Part shown: piece after piece, positions 30,660 through 41,930 of the stretch
How positions within the stretch are numbered: position 1 is the stretch's first letter
How the letters are laid out: each line of letters begins with the position of its first letter
NCBI RefSeq assembly: GCF_963678635.1
Contig: NW_026971464.1
Coordinates: forward strand, 1 to 51,096
Length of the DNA stretch: 51,096 nucleotides
Direction of reading: 5' to 3'
DNA from: Symsagittifera roscoffensis
Lineage: Eukaryota > Xenacoelomorpha > Acoela > Convolutidae
The notes under the pieces: generated by a model
Database searches by the model: none
The model's input: only the letters and a program-made list of their open reading frames with translations
What the model was told of the DNA's origin: nothing
Made by a program: the position numbers and the translations under genes

Positions 30660-31082
30660 ATGACCTCACCTCTTCCCCGCTGCCTTCATTCGCCACTAAT
30701 TCAACACACATGGATTCTGACGATACAAAAAACCCAGTTTAAGACCAATTGCCAGTTTAATAAATCATACATTGACACCCCAAATGAATTCCAGAACTCC
30801 GAGCCCACTTTGCAAACCCCTTTCCAACATATTCTGACACAAACTCCCGAAGGAAATTCCTCAGCCCCTACATCCTACAAAGATGCAATCCCAATCTTCT
30901 CCCCTATAATGAGTGATCAACCCAACTCTACTAGCCCTGTCACTGAAGAACTAGAGTATGAGTTTCATAACTTCACAACATTACAACAGCAGCTTCAAAA
31001 CAATAAAACACTGACATTTCATAATTTAGCAAGCTCCGTATCCTCTTCCATATTCTCCAACCCAACCATCACAGTAGATTAA
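30660..31082 (+). CDS. Unidentified 140-residue Ser/Thr/Pro/Gln-rich ORF
   Basis: Starts at ATG 30,660. Low complexity with many Thr, Ser, Pro, Gln and Asn; contains TSYKDAIPIFSPIMSDQPNS. Such disordered sequence occurs at the N-terminal part of retroelement gag proteins. No zinc knuckle follows. A second ORF on the same strand (31,147-31,527) lies 64 bases further, frame shifted by two relative to this one, and may be the continuation. Confidence 0.3.
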   Translation: MTSPLPRCLHSPLIQHTWILTIQKTQFKTNCQFNKSYIDTPNEFQNSEPTLQTPFQHILTQTPEGNSSAPTSYKDAIPIFSPIMSDQPNSTSPVTEELEYEFHNFTTLQQQLQNNKTLTFHNLASSVSSSIFSNPTITVD

Positions 31083-31146
31083 ACCCGAGCACTTCAAAAA
31101 TAAATACCCAAACGCCCAAGCACTTCCTCACCCCAGATCATCCCGA

Positions 31147-31527
31147 TTGTTTTACTTCCAACCGCATCACCATAATACAAAAGAATTTTGTAAAAATGAT
31201 TCATCGTGTTTCTCACAATACACATATAATAGCACTAATGAAAACCAACTGAACTACGTGGATGAACATAGCCTGTTCCCATCACTATCATGGATATCTC
31301 ACTATCCCTTCACAAATCCCCTAGCACTCCGTTTGTATAAAAATCTAAAGGACAATGAAATTTGTCAATCCCGATTACACCAGTTAACTACCGCAATGCA
31401 TGAAGAGCAATTCACGCACATCGGACTAATACAAAGACTAAGTACATTTGTTGCAAAAAAGCTAATGGATTTTCCATTGACCCCTACCATCACGCAGTTG
31501 CACGATACATGTAAGATACGGTTTTAG
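31147..31527 (+). CDS. Unidentified 126-residue ORF, possible continuation of the preceding one
   Basis: Contains SLFPSLSWISHYPFTNPLAL and a helical segment LHQLTTAMHEEQFTHIGLIQ. It reads like folded protein more than the preceding ORF does. It ends in decayed sequence with an Arg-rich patch in another frame just after 31,527. No family recognised. Confidence 0.3.
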   Translation: MFYFQPHHHNTKEFCKNDSSCFSQYTYNSTNENQLNYVDEHSLFPSLSWISHYPFTNPLALRLYKNLKDNEICQSRLHQLTTAMHEEQFTHIGLIQRLSTFVAKKLMDFPLTPTITQLHDTCKIRF

Positions 31528-32123
31528 AAGACGACGAAGACATCAAACCTCAATAACAGAGAAATTATTTATAAAACGTGATTTGCACTATTCACACGAA
31601 ATAATGTTACGCACTAAACTAACCCACATATAGATAGTAGTCACAAGCCTCAACGATTTTAAGTATGGACCCAACATCGCGGCAAAGGAAACCCATTGAA
31701 ACAGACCAATGGCCACCTCGATGTTGATTTCATATAACGATCCTAGTCACTTGGCACTTCACAAAGAAAAGTCAGTATTCACCCTGCACGAAGTCTTGCT
31801 CTAAAACTTAACAAAATGAATACATCAATGCATCGATCAGAAGTCTTGACACAACCACCCAAGACTACCCACGATCAACGAGACCCACTCTGAAACACCA
31901 ACGAAACATCTTCTTCCATCTAACACGAACAACTACATCTCTCCCCTCTTCGAGAAGTCACTGCTCACAACTTCAGAAGCAAACTACATCACCCGTTCTT
32001 CAATACAAAAACAATTAAACCTAGAAAACGCTCTAATTACTGATTGTGTGGAACCAGTTCTAAACTAGTTTTTATAATTGGACATACATATAGTTCGCTA
32101 TCTTTATTAAACAGTACTACTAA

Positions 32124-32231
32124 CCAATGATATTCCATCTCTAATATTGACACTTAGTTGTAAGTGCTGAAACCACAAGTAGTTTCAGCACCTACAAATA
32201 AGTGTCAATATTAGAGATGGAATTTGATTGG
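32124..32231. repeat. Foldback: 50-base inverted repeat with an 8-base loop
   Basis: Arms 32,124-32,173 and 32,182-32,231 pair with about 46 of 50 positions; the loop is 'cacaagta'. The arms begin 'ccaatgatattccatctc' and end 'gtgctgaaac'. An extra 'agtttcagcacc' follows at 32,241. It could be a small foldback/MITE, a transcribed hairpin, or the inner edge of a palindromic element. Confidence 0.9.
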
Positions 32232-32259
32232 TATACTAATAGTTTCAGCACCAGAGCTT

Positions 32260-33200
32260 TTGTTCTCGAGCATTTAAAGTTGTTTACGACAACCCAAACT
32301 GGCCCCTCCGTGTTCCTTCAGTTTGACCTTTAACACTGAAGATTGTCCAAAACAGTCAATATTCACGCCAAACTGCTCCTATAAAACTTCGTTGATGACA
32401 TTTTTGAAGTCATTCTGATCAAATGGCACAATTCCCCGAACAGCCCGGTCAATGTCCTCAACAAAAAGGTGCAAAGCAATGAACATAAATTACAAAATGC
32501 GTCATAAAGTGCTATAAATTACATGATACTACGTTGCCATAGCCTTCTAACCTTTTCATTAACCTGCACTCTGAGGATATTGCCGAAGATTTGAAAAGAA
32601 AATCGGACTTTATTTTGCTGTTTCAAATTACAACTTTTTCTCCGAGGGTTAAAAAGTTTCGGGACGCAGGACAGTCCTCACAGCCAACAAAACTAAAATT
32701 TGAACTAATATGCTTCTTGCCCTCGGATATCTTAGTTGTTATTAGTCTTGAACATAAAAAAAAGAAACTCGGTGGTTAGAAGGATCAATGAAATAATCTC
32801 TCTCTTCAGGAAGTTAACCAAGTCTTTCATGTGACCACAAAGTGAAGAGTCCTCTTAGTTGATTAAAAACAATCATGCATGCTAATTCTATTCTCCCTAC
32901 ACGCCTTTCTGAAAAAAGTAGTTGTCTTTAATAAAAAAACAATAACCAAAAACACAATACAAATTTATGAATGCAGCAATAATAAACTCAAAATACCTTT
33001 TTTTCACTAAATTTCAGTTTCGAGCTCAATTAGTTTGGTTGCTCATTCCAGTTTTTTCCACAAAACAAATTTGAGTTTTGATTTCCTCCTGTTTGTTATT
33101 TTTTTCTTTTCTTTAAATTTTGTCATTTAGAGGCTCTAAAATGTTCAAAGTCCTTTGATCTTATTTCTCGCATCTTATCAGTCGGCTATTGTTAAGTTTC
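32260..33200. other. No recognisable gene
   Basis: AT-rich sequence with only short frames (62 residues at 32,591-32,779). No repeats or motifs that I can support. Confidence 0.5.
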
Positions 33201-33884
33201 CATGTTCTTCTGTGACATAGACTGCGCACTTTGGTTTTAGTGTCTTGCAACACATCAGTGGCCATCCTGACGCTGTTGGAGGCAGTCCTCCAAGACATCT
33301 GATCTTCTACTCTTGTTTGCAACAGTCCTTTCCCTCTTTCTGCAGAAGCTGTAGTGGAGGCACAACGTCACATTTTTCTCTAGATCTTCCTTCAACAGTT
33401 CTTCTCTTTCTCTCCTGTAACAACCAATTGTTTTCAAAGTTCTTTTCACTGAGGTGGTGACTGCAATCCGATGCGTCACGAAAGCTCGCTTGAACACTTC
33501 TGATCATAGGTTCATCTGATGCAAACTGTACATTCTGATACGCTTCCACATATGCTTATGGCAAATTCGTACAACCAGGCTGTCATGATGTTTGTGAGCC
33601 ATAATCTCAGTCATCTTCTGGCCCATATTTTCTTCTCTTCCAACGAAAAGTTCAAGATTTTGCACATTGTCTCAAGTACAACCTTGTCATTCAGACCATC
33701 ACGTTCTTCCTACTGTTCCGTAGACGATGCTTACTGCCGATTGTTCTCTGTAACATGAGCTTCCATCCATCTAATCGCCATCGTAACTCCATAAAACTAT
33801 CACTATCGTTTTGGTCTAAGATTACTCTGGTAAATCCTTGCAGAACAGCTCTCCAGAATCACAGATCAACACCAGATTACTTCG

Positions 33885-34830
33885 TCCAGGATACCACCAT
33901 GTTTGTAGCAATCAATGGCATGGGAACTCATCATGTTTTAACATGATGCTTCTTCAATTTCGCTTCCCTGACGACGCTTCCAATAGTTGTTCCACTTCCA
34001 CCATCACTCGATGAATTTCAGCATTCCCTTCTACTGCATTGTAATCCGTCGCTGGTGATCCTCTCTGCTTGTGTCTTTCAATGTCAGTAAAGTTCCCTCT
34101 AGCATATCTCATGAATTTCTTTCCTAGTGTCGGTTCTAACTCGTCTTTGGTTCTTCCTGGAACTGCGGCAAACATCTTACAGAACAACTCTTAACAACTC
34201 ATCGGCATTGTCACAAGTCTTATACAACTTGGCATAGAGAAGACTTGATCTAGGACAATCCCTGAACTCTTTACATCAACTGATACAAACCGTAATGGGT
34301 ATCGGCTGTTGCACATCGGTGCCAGCGTTGAGCCAACTATGTATCTGACTCCAAACAATCTGCGATAAGTTTCAATCTGCCTGATATTCGTTTCCTTTTT
34401 TCTTGCTTTTCTCCCTTTTCCAATAGGCCTCTATTTCAGTTTTTAACACTCCCGGAAACCATTCTACACGGATGTCAATGACCATCTCATGTTTTGTTCT
34501 AGATTCAATGGTGACCCTAAAGAACCAAAGATGCTGTATATTCCTAGTGCAGATTCTTTTGCCCAGAGTACCACCATTTTTTTGTAGCAAACAAAGGCAT
34601 GGAAACTAATCACGCGTTAAAATGATGCTCTTCGAGTTTCATTTCCCCGACACTTCCAGAAGTGGTTTCTCTTCCAGAAGATTTTGTCAGTGTCGTCTGC
34701 TGCATTGTAATCCGTTGCTGTTGATCTTTTCTTTTTTTGTCATTCAAAATTGCCGAAATTCCCTCTGACATATCTCATTGCTTATTTTCAAGTATCTTAA
34801 CTAACTCAACCTTAGTTCTTTCTGAAACTG
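33885..34830 (-). repeat. Direct duplication about 680 bases apart (33,885-34,190 and 34,570-34,830)
   Basis: Shared + blocks are 'gtagcaa-caa-ggcatgg-aactaatca', 'ctgctgcattgtaatccgt' versus 'ctactgcattgtaatccgt', 'ttccctct(a/g)', 'catatctcat' and 'ttagttctttct'. On - the first copy reads KFMRYARGNFTDIERHKQRG. About 70-75 percent identical by eye. Confidence 0.65.
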
Positions 34831-35561
34831 CAGTCTTATAAAGTAAATCAAAAGACTTCTCCGACATTATTGGAGGTCTTACACTTTTTGGGACATCTGC
34901 TGTATGATTTTTATTCCAACACAAGTCCCAAATTTACTTGCTGACTGACAAAAGTCCTTTTCGTTGATTTTTTTGATAACCAGAGTCTCAGCAATACTGT
35001 TCGTTCGTAATCGAAGTAGCATTTACGTGTATCTTCATTGATGAAAGGATTGTCCTCCATTCCATCAATTCCTGACACATGGTGGTACGACATCCTTGTT
35101 CGGAAGTTTTCGGATTTCATCGGTCTTCCCTAAGTGATCTAGCTCTACAGGTGAACATGCAATAACAATTCTATGAGCAAAGTCTTTCCGAGTTCATCGC
35201 CTTCTCTCCATTTTTTTGTGCAGGTGTTCAGCGCTAGTGCTGACATCTGATCCCACAAGAACCGGACAAAACAGAGAGCTTCTTTCCGTTTTGCCTACGC
35301 TGCTCGTTCTCAAATCACTAGTTCTCTTAGCTATATCATCAAGATCACCTTTTCTTCTTTTGAACTTTATCTTTCTTCCCAATCACACTCTCCCATCGTC
35401 AGTCCGGTTATAAACCAAGCAAGTCTGAGTTGAAACTAAACTCTGACGTACGGTATCGCTGTCAGAGCATGTAACTTAAGAGTAGGTCTCATTTCTTCTT
35501 TAAAGTGACTTAATACTACTGCTCTCCACGTCAAACTCACCAACTGATCTATCGTTTCCGA

Positions 35562-35990
35562 GTGCATTTCGATGAGGCTTTTGTCCCCTACGCCTTTTGT
35601 TTCATCGTTGCACCTTGTATTAGCTCTTCCATGTATTATTACAGGACAGCTTTGTTTTCTATATCGATCAGGTATCCTCTAGCCGAGTTTCTATACTCAA
35701 TTAAATCCATATTTGAGACGTCAATCGAGACAGTGGCCGATACTGTCAATCGGTTATACTCCACTATCAGAATTTTTTGGGGTAGTTCGCACTTCTTCTT
35801 CAAATTGGCGTAGTAATACTGCCCACTGCGGTAATATCACATTTTTCCGTGTGCATTTCTGAAGAAGCTAGCATTCCATAAGTCTTCAGCTTCATCTTCA
35901 AGTCCTTAACGATTTCTTTCAGATATTATAGCAGCTTTGTTTTCTAAAGCTATCAGATGTCCTCTAGCTGAAGTCCTGTATTTCATCACA
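35562..35990 (-). repeat. Direct duplication about 290 bases apart (35,562-35,710 and 35,853-36,000)
   Basis: On - both encode a shared block: EYRNSARGYLIDIENKAVL (35,700 downward) and KYRTSARGHLIALENKAAII (35,990 downward). Protein-level conservation (Y-R-x-S-A-R-G-x-L-I-x-x-E-N-K-A) is stronger than the DNA match, suggesting that this was coding when duplicated. Family unknown. Confidence 0.65.
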
Positions 35991-37940
35991 CCCATGTACC
36001 CCTCGGCGTGCTCGTCTATTGATTGTGTTTGACCGTAGTTTGCTGTCCTACAAGGCTTCTTTTTCCGTGGTTCATACTTGGAGGTTTGAAATCTCTGAGC
36101 GCACCCTCGCCACATTGGCTGAGTACAACGTTGCTCCAGTAAAAGTGCGGTCACTTCTCTCAGTTTTATAATTGGCTCTTCTTAATCCCGCCATAAGAAT
36201 GGATGACACCATCACAACATCCGTCATCATTTTTGACGCGCCTAGCATTCTGTCATCAACGTACAATAAATCAACGGCATTTTATACTCGTTTTCATTTG
36301 GCTGAGTTAGCAGTCTACGTTGGAAGTTGAGAGTCGACCTTCGCTTTTCCTTTTGCTGCTTATTTTTAAGAGTCAACTTTGCTGCCCAACTTTAATTTTT
36401 TCACCTCCTTCGATTACACTATTCCTTTTCCGCGTTCAAGACAGATACACCACCTCATCATTGCTTTCATGAAGTGTGTGATTGGTACAAGAGTTCTTCT
36501 CACTTTCAATGGTGGCTGGAGTCATGAGCAACTCACTTACTCTGTGTTCACGCTCATCCATGGACTGGGCCCCGTAGCACTGTACTACCGTCCAGACCTC
36601 CTCCATAAACAAATTCTGTCCATGCCACAATCTATCATGTTCTCATAATCATGGCGGTGAACTTCTCGATCTTCTTCCGGCAGGGACCCAGTAAAGCTTC
36701 TCGTGCTGCTCTTTCTATTTTTCTTCTACAAAGAGATACCGTCAAGAGATTCGGTTTAACGATTGACTTGGTTTTGCCAAGAGAGCTGCTCTCCAGTAAG
36801 CTATAAGATTTGTTCATAAAGGCTGAGTTAGGTTTCAGTGCTGAAGTTTTTTCTTCCGCTGGTTCATTCGTTCCCGCCACCGTCTCAGTCTCGTTTTCAT
36901 TCAGAAAGTTGAAGACCAGGCTCCACACGCCACATAGTGAAGCTTTGTCATCGTCTTTTGCCCATCGTTCGGGATTCTGCTCCATCGGTTCTTCCGCCTA
37001 ATGGACATCTTTTTCATCATCATCTCAGTCATTACTTTGTACCGAACCTGAAGATCCTTGTTGATTATCGTCCATGGTTTCAACTGCTAGCTTTGGCACG
37101 ACTAGCTCGCCTTCCGAATAGTCTTCTTGATCTCCGTATCTTATTCTAATCTCCTCGCAGCCTGAGGTTGCCAGAGCAGGTCTGGTCAGTAGCTTCGCAG
37201 TCGTCACCAACTCCGGCCTCCCGTTCAGGACTATCAAACCAGCCTCCTGCAAACCTGCTTCCCCTCTCACAAAAATTGGGCACAGGTCCTACTTAGCCCC
37301 CTCCTCTCTCCTCTTAAAATCTTCCAGATTTAGGAGTCGCGAGGTTACTCAGGCTTCTCCTTGTCGACGTATCCACGTACGCAAACGGTTTGTACTGCAG
37401 CAGGGCAGCGTTTCAGTCTGAAAAGCAGGTGTTCGTCGACTCATGCAATTTTCTCCCTTTGATTTCAGATGCTTTCAGTCTGGTTGTACATGGTACGGAG
37501 TCTGCTCCTAGAAGCAACCTACGGATTAGAAGAAGTTCCGTTGTTTCTTCCGATAGTCTCTTTTAATTGCCACAATCATCCGTTTCATTCCTCATTTTCT
37601 GGTACGATGCTAACAATCGAGGAATCCTCGTTATCTCTCCATTCGTCTCTTCTTGAGGTCGTAGATTTGAGAGCTTTGGAAACACTTCAAGGTGACATCT
37701 GTCCACTTCGTCCATTCGATCATGAATGGTTATTGGAAATCACCATGGCCTTATCGTGCTCTGCTTTCTTTGCAAACAGCAGATCTTCGATTATGGCTTC
37801 ACGCAGTACAATCTGTTTGCAACAATTGATTGTACTCACGTCCACTACTTAAATGAGGTTAAGATGCAGCACCGACCTCTGTAAGATTCCACTCGTGTTT
37901 GAAACGCGAACGTCACGGCAGGACCATTAATCGCCGTCGC

Positions 37941-38242
37941 GATCAATGCTAGGGGATCAGTCATCATAATAAGGCACAAGTCCAAGTCGGTGGTCAAGTT
38001 CATGCATCCCACTTAACAACCCTTAACAACTTCTCTTTCAATCTTCTTATCTTCCCCTGTGCCAAACTGACTTTGATTCATCAAGCTAGGTACACCTCTG
38101 ATCAATGCTAGGGGTTCAGTCCTCATAGCTAGGCCGAAGTCGATGAGCAAGGGCATGCCTCCCACTTAACAATCCTTAACAACTTCTTTTTCAATCGCCT
38201 TATCTTCACCTGTACCAAAATGATTTTGTTTCATCAAGTGTT
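37941..38242 (+). repeat. Two-copy tandem repeat, 159-bp period
   Basis: Copies start 'gatcaatgctagggg' at 37,941 and 38,100. They share 'catgc(a/c)tcccacttaacaa', 'ccttaacaacttctttttcaatc', 'cttatcttc-cctgt' and 'catcaag'. About 80-85 percent identical by eye. Confidence 0.8.
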
Positions 38243-39400
38243 GAATTGGGGCGTGCCGAAAGTCCCGCATTTTAGTCCAACATTTTCTTTTTCATGTCAA
38301 AATTCTTCAAGTTATCCCTCATTTTTTCGCAACCACGAGTAAGGGTTAACAGTTGTCCTAGCCTTCCATACGTTATAGCAATCAGTGTCGAAATTCAAAG
38401 AGACGGAGTTTCTCTAGGGTTTCCGACAGCAACACATCTGGTCCCTTTCCGAAATTATGTGCTCCGAACGTCGCAAACAGTCCTAAGATCATCACGGTTT
38501 ACAGTTCCGTAAATGCTTTAAGGAATTCCCTTATCAGAAAGCGAGACAGTCAAGGGTAAGTTTTTGCCTAGAAGGACGCTGTCCATCCTGCTCCCAAACC
38601 TTCCAACAAAATATCCGTCCTCACATAAACTTCTTCTTTCCGCACGTTTTTGTTACAAAATGCTCCAAGTGTCGTTTGGTTTATCCTGTCAACGGTTTAA
38701 CCTGTCAAAAAAAATTCAAAATGTGACTCTCCATCATGTTTACTTCTATCAAGATGAAAGCGTAGATTTTTGCAATCACCGGTGTTCTTTGCTCAAAAGC
38801 GTCCATGCCTAAAACTGCTATTCAAGAAATCAAGTGCACCCACTTGTTCGCCTTTGGTTTTGTTTGCAAAACCATAGCCTCCAGGTGAGCTTTCGTCTGT
38901 TCGTTGTCGTTCTCTTATTTTCTTCCTCCTTGGCTTTCTTTCATCGGAACCACAGTTCAAGGATTACGTCCACTATCACTTGGCGTCTTTCGTCATTTCC
39001 TCTTTTCAACTCTACGGTCTACTGGAATTGGACAGCTCCATTACTAGCCTATGAAACGAGTGTTTTTGAAGTCCTCTTATGGCGTTCGGTATATCTGACC
39101 ATACTGCTCGCTTCTACTTCCCGATTTGGGGTAGTACGATCAAATCAATTTTTCCTTCTGAGAGTGTCGTAATTGTTGAAAACACGGTTCTCAACCCGTC
39201 CGGGAGATGCGCATATATCCGGGACAGAACAAATACTGGCTAAGTGGTTATTTTTTTGGAATCCGCCTTCCTTCAGCATAACCATTATCTCACCCGAGGA
39301 TTCCAGAACGTCTTTGATTGCTGGTTATACAGCAGCCTCTGCCGTCGCTGAGTCACTGAGTCTGCTGAAAATCGCGGAATAATAACATCTTTTTCTGTTC

Positions 39401-41299
39401 CTAGATAGCTGTCAGGTACTTGTAGTTTTCGAGTCCGGTAGGAGGTTTGCTCTTTAGTCCAAACTTTTTCATAAATTGCATTTCATTCAACCCAAAAATA
39501 AGAAGCTTCCCAAAATCGTCATACTCTTTATCGAGATGATTACTACATTTCAATTTACTGTAAGAGAAATCATGCAAGATAACGCAAGAGAAGACAAGCT
39601 TGTTAGACGAGTCAAAGCGCTCGTATGTAAAGTAACCTTTCATCTCATTAGGTTTTTAAGCTTACAGACAGGGTCTGAAGTAGTAGCTCTACACAAAAAC
39701 TTCTTGATTTCCAGGAGCTGAATGTCTCAATTTTTAAAGGCACCATGTAATTGCTTTCTTGATGACAGAAGGTTCAATTTCTTTTCTGTTGATAAGGTAG
39801 AGGATGGGGTAAAAATATAATGAGGTTTATGTCATACCGACTATTACTGAAATCAAATACTGGTAGAGTATTGATGTATCTCTCTTGATGTTGCATTAAA
39901 TCAATCAATTAGTTTTTCTGAATCCTGAAAAAGTGAGTGTATCCGTCTATTTCTTCCTCATCCTCGTTAATTTCGACTTCGCGTAACTCTTGCCCTACTT
40001 TTATCGAAACTTTCTCGTTCATTGAGGAAGCTGAATGAAACTTTTGTGTGGACGCTTTTTGCTGTTACTTTCCAATTACAAAAACTTTGATTTTTCTCCG
40101 CTTTTTTGCCAACAACTCCAAGTTTTTCATAAACTCAATAATGATGTATTGAGGATCTTTTTCACTCCAAAGTACCGGTTTTTCAAGCAAACTGAATGAG
40201 ATTTACATTGATATGGGTCAATGCTCACCAATATAAATTATTGTTTGGGTTGGTTTTAGTCCTCGGATGGCACGCAAATTAATTTGAAGTCAAAAAAGGA
40301 GACATTTTTGATTAAAAATTGTTCTTTGCTATACTCAAAATTGAAGTCAGCCAGTTTTTCAAGTAGGATCTCACGTAGAATGAAAATACTTTTGGAGTAA
40401 CTGTTTTTGATTCGATCTTTGCATTGTAGAAGATGCTTTTCTGAAGTGATCTGCCTTGTACAGAATTGTATAACAAGTTAGGCATCGGAAGTATTTGAAG
40501 AAGTTTTCGATATTGATGACGTAAAAATGTAGTTGTTGTATCGTAGAAAATTTACTGTATTCTTGTATTTGCCGATACTTCTCCGAGCTGATTATCTCAT
40601 GAAATCTCCATGTTCAATTTCCATATCGTAGATAAAGGTGTTCCAGTTTTTATTTCATTCTCTACTGCTTCTTCAACTATTAGCAGATTATCCATCGAAA
40701 TTCTACAATATATTTTCGTGTCAGAACTCAATTTTTCCAGAAAATCATTAAAAACCTTGAGGGTGGTAGTTTCAATATTTTTATTTGGTGTAAATGTTAT
40801 GTCAATGCTCGAAACAAACACGAATTGTCATTGTATGGTCGTCTTGTGTTTTGATCCGAAATCAAACAGTTAACATTGTTGTTCCTCAGAAATGGTTCGG
40901 GAACCACTACTTCTCTGCTTTCCAAATGTACGCTTTTGAGTATGGCGGCGATAATGGTCATTTTTTGGTCAAATTGAATCGCCGTTTTGTGTTTTGTCTT
41001 TCCTGTGACCAAACTTCAATGATATTTTGCTACTGATTTTGTTCTGTTTAGTCGTCATTTCTGCTTTAGTACAAAAAATCATAGATTATGAAAGAGTTTT
41101 TCAATTTCATCACCTTATAAATAACAATTTTACCAGTTTCCATTTCACGTAGCACAAAACCCAAGGGAATGTTGACTTTTGCTGCGCAATCAAGTTTTTC
41201 AAAGTATTGATCCAGTTTCTCATTAACTGGATTATGATCTAGTTTTGAAAAACTAAAATTGAGTACATTGTGGTTTTGATTTTCCATCTCAGTATCCAT
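39401..41299 (-). pseudogene. Third pPolB remnant (N-terminal half), divergent Polinton family
   Basis: On - the order of blocks matches pPolB: ENQNHNVLNFSFSKLDHNPV and KVNIPLGFVLREMETGK (41,299-41,130), NDNSCLFRALT (40,800), DPQYIIIEFMKNLELLAKK (about 40,160), FDFSNSRYDINLI (exonuclease region, about 39,860), then FTYERFDSSNKL and LKSKPPTGLENYKYL (39,643-39,410). It diverges far more from the other two copies than they do from each other. It lacks the zinc-finger start and stops at 39,401 where the unknown A/G-rich block begins, so the polymerase palm is missing. Gene X lies divergently at 41,586. Confidence 0.82.
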
Positions 41300-41331
41300 T
41301 GGAAGTGTATTGGGAATCAGATCTTTAAACT

Positions 41332-41930
41332 TACGGCTGAATTACACCTTACAAAGCAAGTTATTATTTTTTTTCTCCAAAAATTGAAACTGATCAAAAA
41401 GTCGTTTGATAATATATCAAAGACTCTTTGACAATTTTGGGGAAGCAAACTTCGGGGAAATCAATCTATCAGAAATGAGTGTCCTTTTAGTATCACTGTT
41501 TTTGGATAACAACCAATCAGAATGCAGCATTTTCTAAAAGTGAGCTGTTTCTTTTTTGGTTTGAAGTCTAAATACTTATATAAAAATGTCCTTGAAAAGT
41601 TCATTTTCCTGGAGTTACTTTGCAAGATTAAAAAAAACTGCAATTGATTCTCTTATTGATGAAATAGATATTGAGTTTTACTTTTCATCTTTTTTGGACG
41701 TTTATATTGTTCAAAATAGAGTTATCCGAGTAGTACAGGTCTCTTTGGAATAAAATTTCTCAATCAATGTGTTTGTTACTCAACCAAACTTTGAGTGATC
41801 AAGCTAGAAATATACGGTTGAGAAAATTACTTACACCTGACAAGGAAAAAAGTTTTTATCTCGCGAAACTTTCAAACTGATCAAAAAGTCGTCTGATAAT
41901 ATATCAAAGACTCTTCATATCCGATTCCCA
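41332..41930 (+). repeat. Direct repeat of the gene X tail (41,332-41,440 and 41,826-41,930)
   Basis: 'ctgatcaaaaagtcg(t)ttgataatatatcaaagactctt' occurs at 41,388 and, with one base changed, at 41,877. This is the part of X equivalent to LYQRLFDQFF at 18,640-18,670. One copy therefore lies upstream of the X start, which indicates a local duplication or rearrangement in this remnant. Confidence 0.7.
41586..41753 (+). pseudogene. Gene 'X' N-terminal remnant of the divergent Polinton
   Basis: A clean 55-codon frame from ATG 41,586: MSLKSSFSWSYFARLKKTAI, then FLDVYIVQNRVIRVV. DVYIVQNR matches the X block DVYVVQNR. Sequence alignable to the rest of X continues in other frames to about 41,930. Here an in-frame ATG is present, unlike the other two copies, and it may show where the X start used to lie. 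It is divergent from the pPolB remnant with a spacer of about 290 bases and no CRE-like array. Confidence 0.6.

Larger units (their letters stand above)
29263..32100 (+). other. A/C-rich decayed protein-like block, family not recognised
   Basis: The + strand is rich in A and C and poor in G over nearly 3 kb, a bias seen in coding strands of some retroelements. Protein-like pieces include SELETIHRLCELERTQILHS and LYAGYLLSEKIKFH at 29,275-29,455 (one TGA between them), and LRKLAETAGFSVIYAQDYSG at about 29,860. A 140-codon Ser/Thr/Pro/Gln-rich ORF with SYKDAIPIFSP lies at 30,660-31,082 and a 126-codon ORF at 31,147-31,527. A decayed gag or env region of an LTR element is one explanation. I recognise no domain and claim no gene. 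Confidence 0.35.
33200..39395 (-). other. A/G-rich (on -) decayed repeat block of unknown family
   Basis: The + strand is C/T-rich, so the - strand is A/G-rich like the Gypsy remnant's coding strand at 1-3.1 kb. Many - frames read as protein but none exceeds 120 codons. The longest is 36,985-36,635 (116 codons, Glu/Lys-rich). No RT, integrase, protease or zinc-knuckle motif could be found. The right edge is sharp: at about 39,395 Polinton pPolB sequence begins. Internal direct duplications are listed separately. A decayed LTR retrotransposon in - orientation is a guess. Confidence 0.35.

Noticed and set aside
38834-39172. 112-codon + ORF with apparent membrane segments
   Set aside because: It lies in C/T-rich + strand where Leu/Ser/Phe-rich frames are expected by composition; neighbouring frames look the same.
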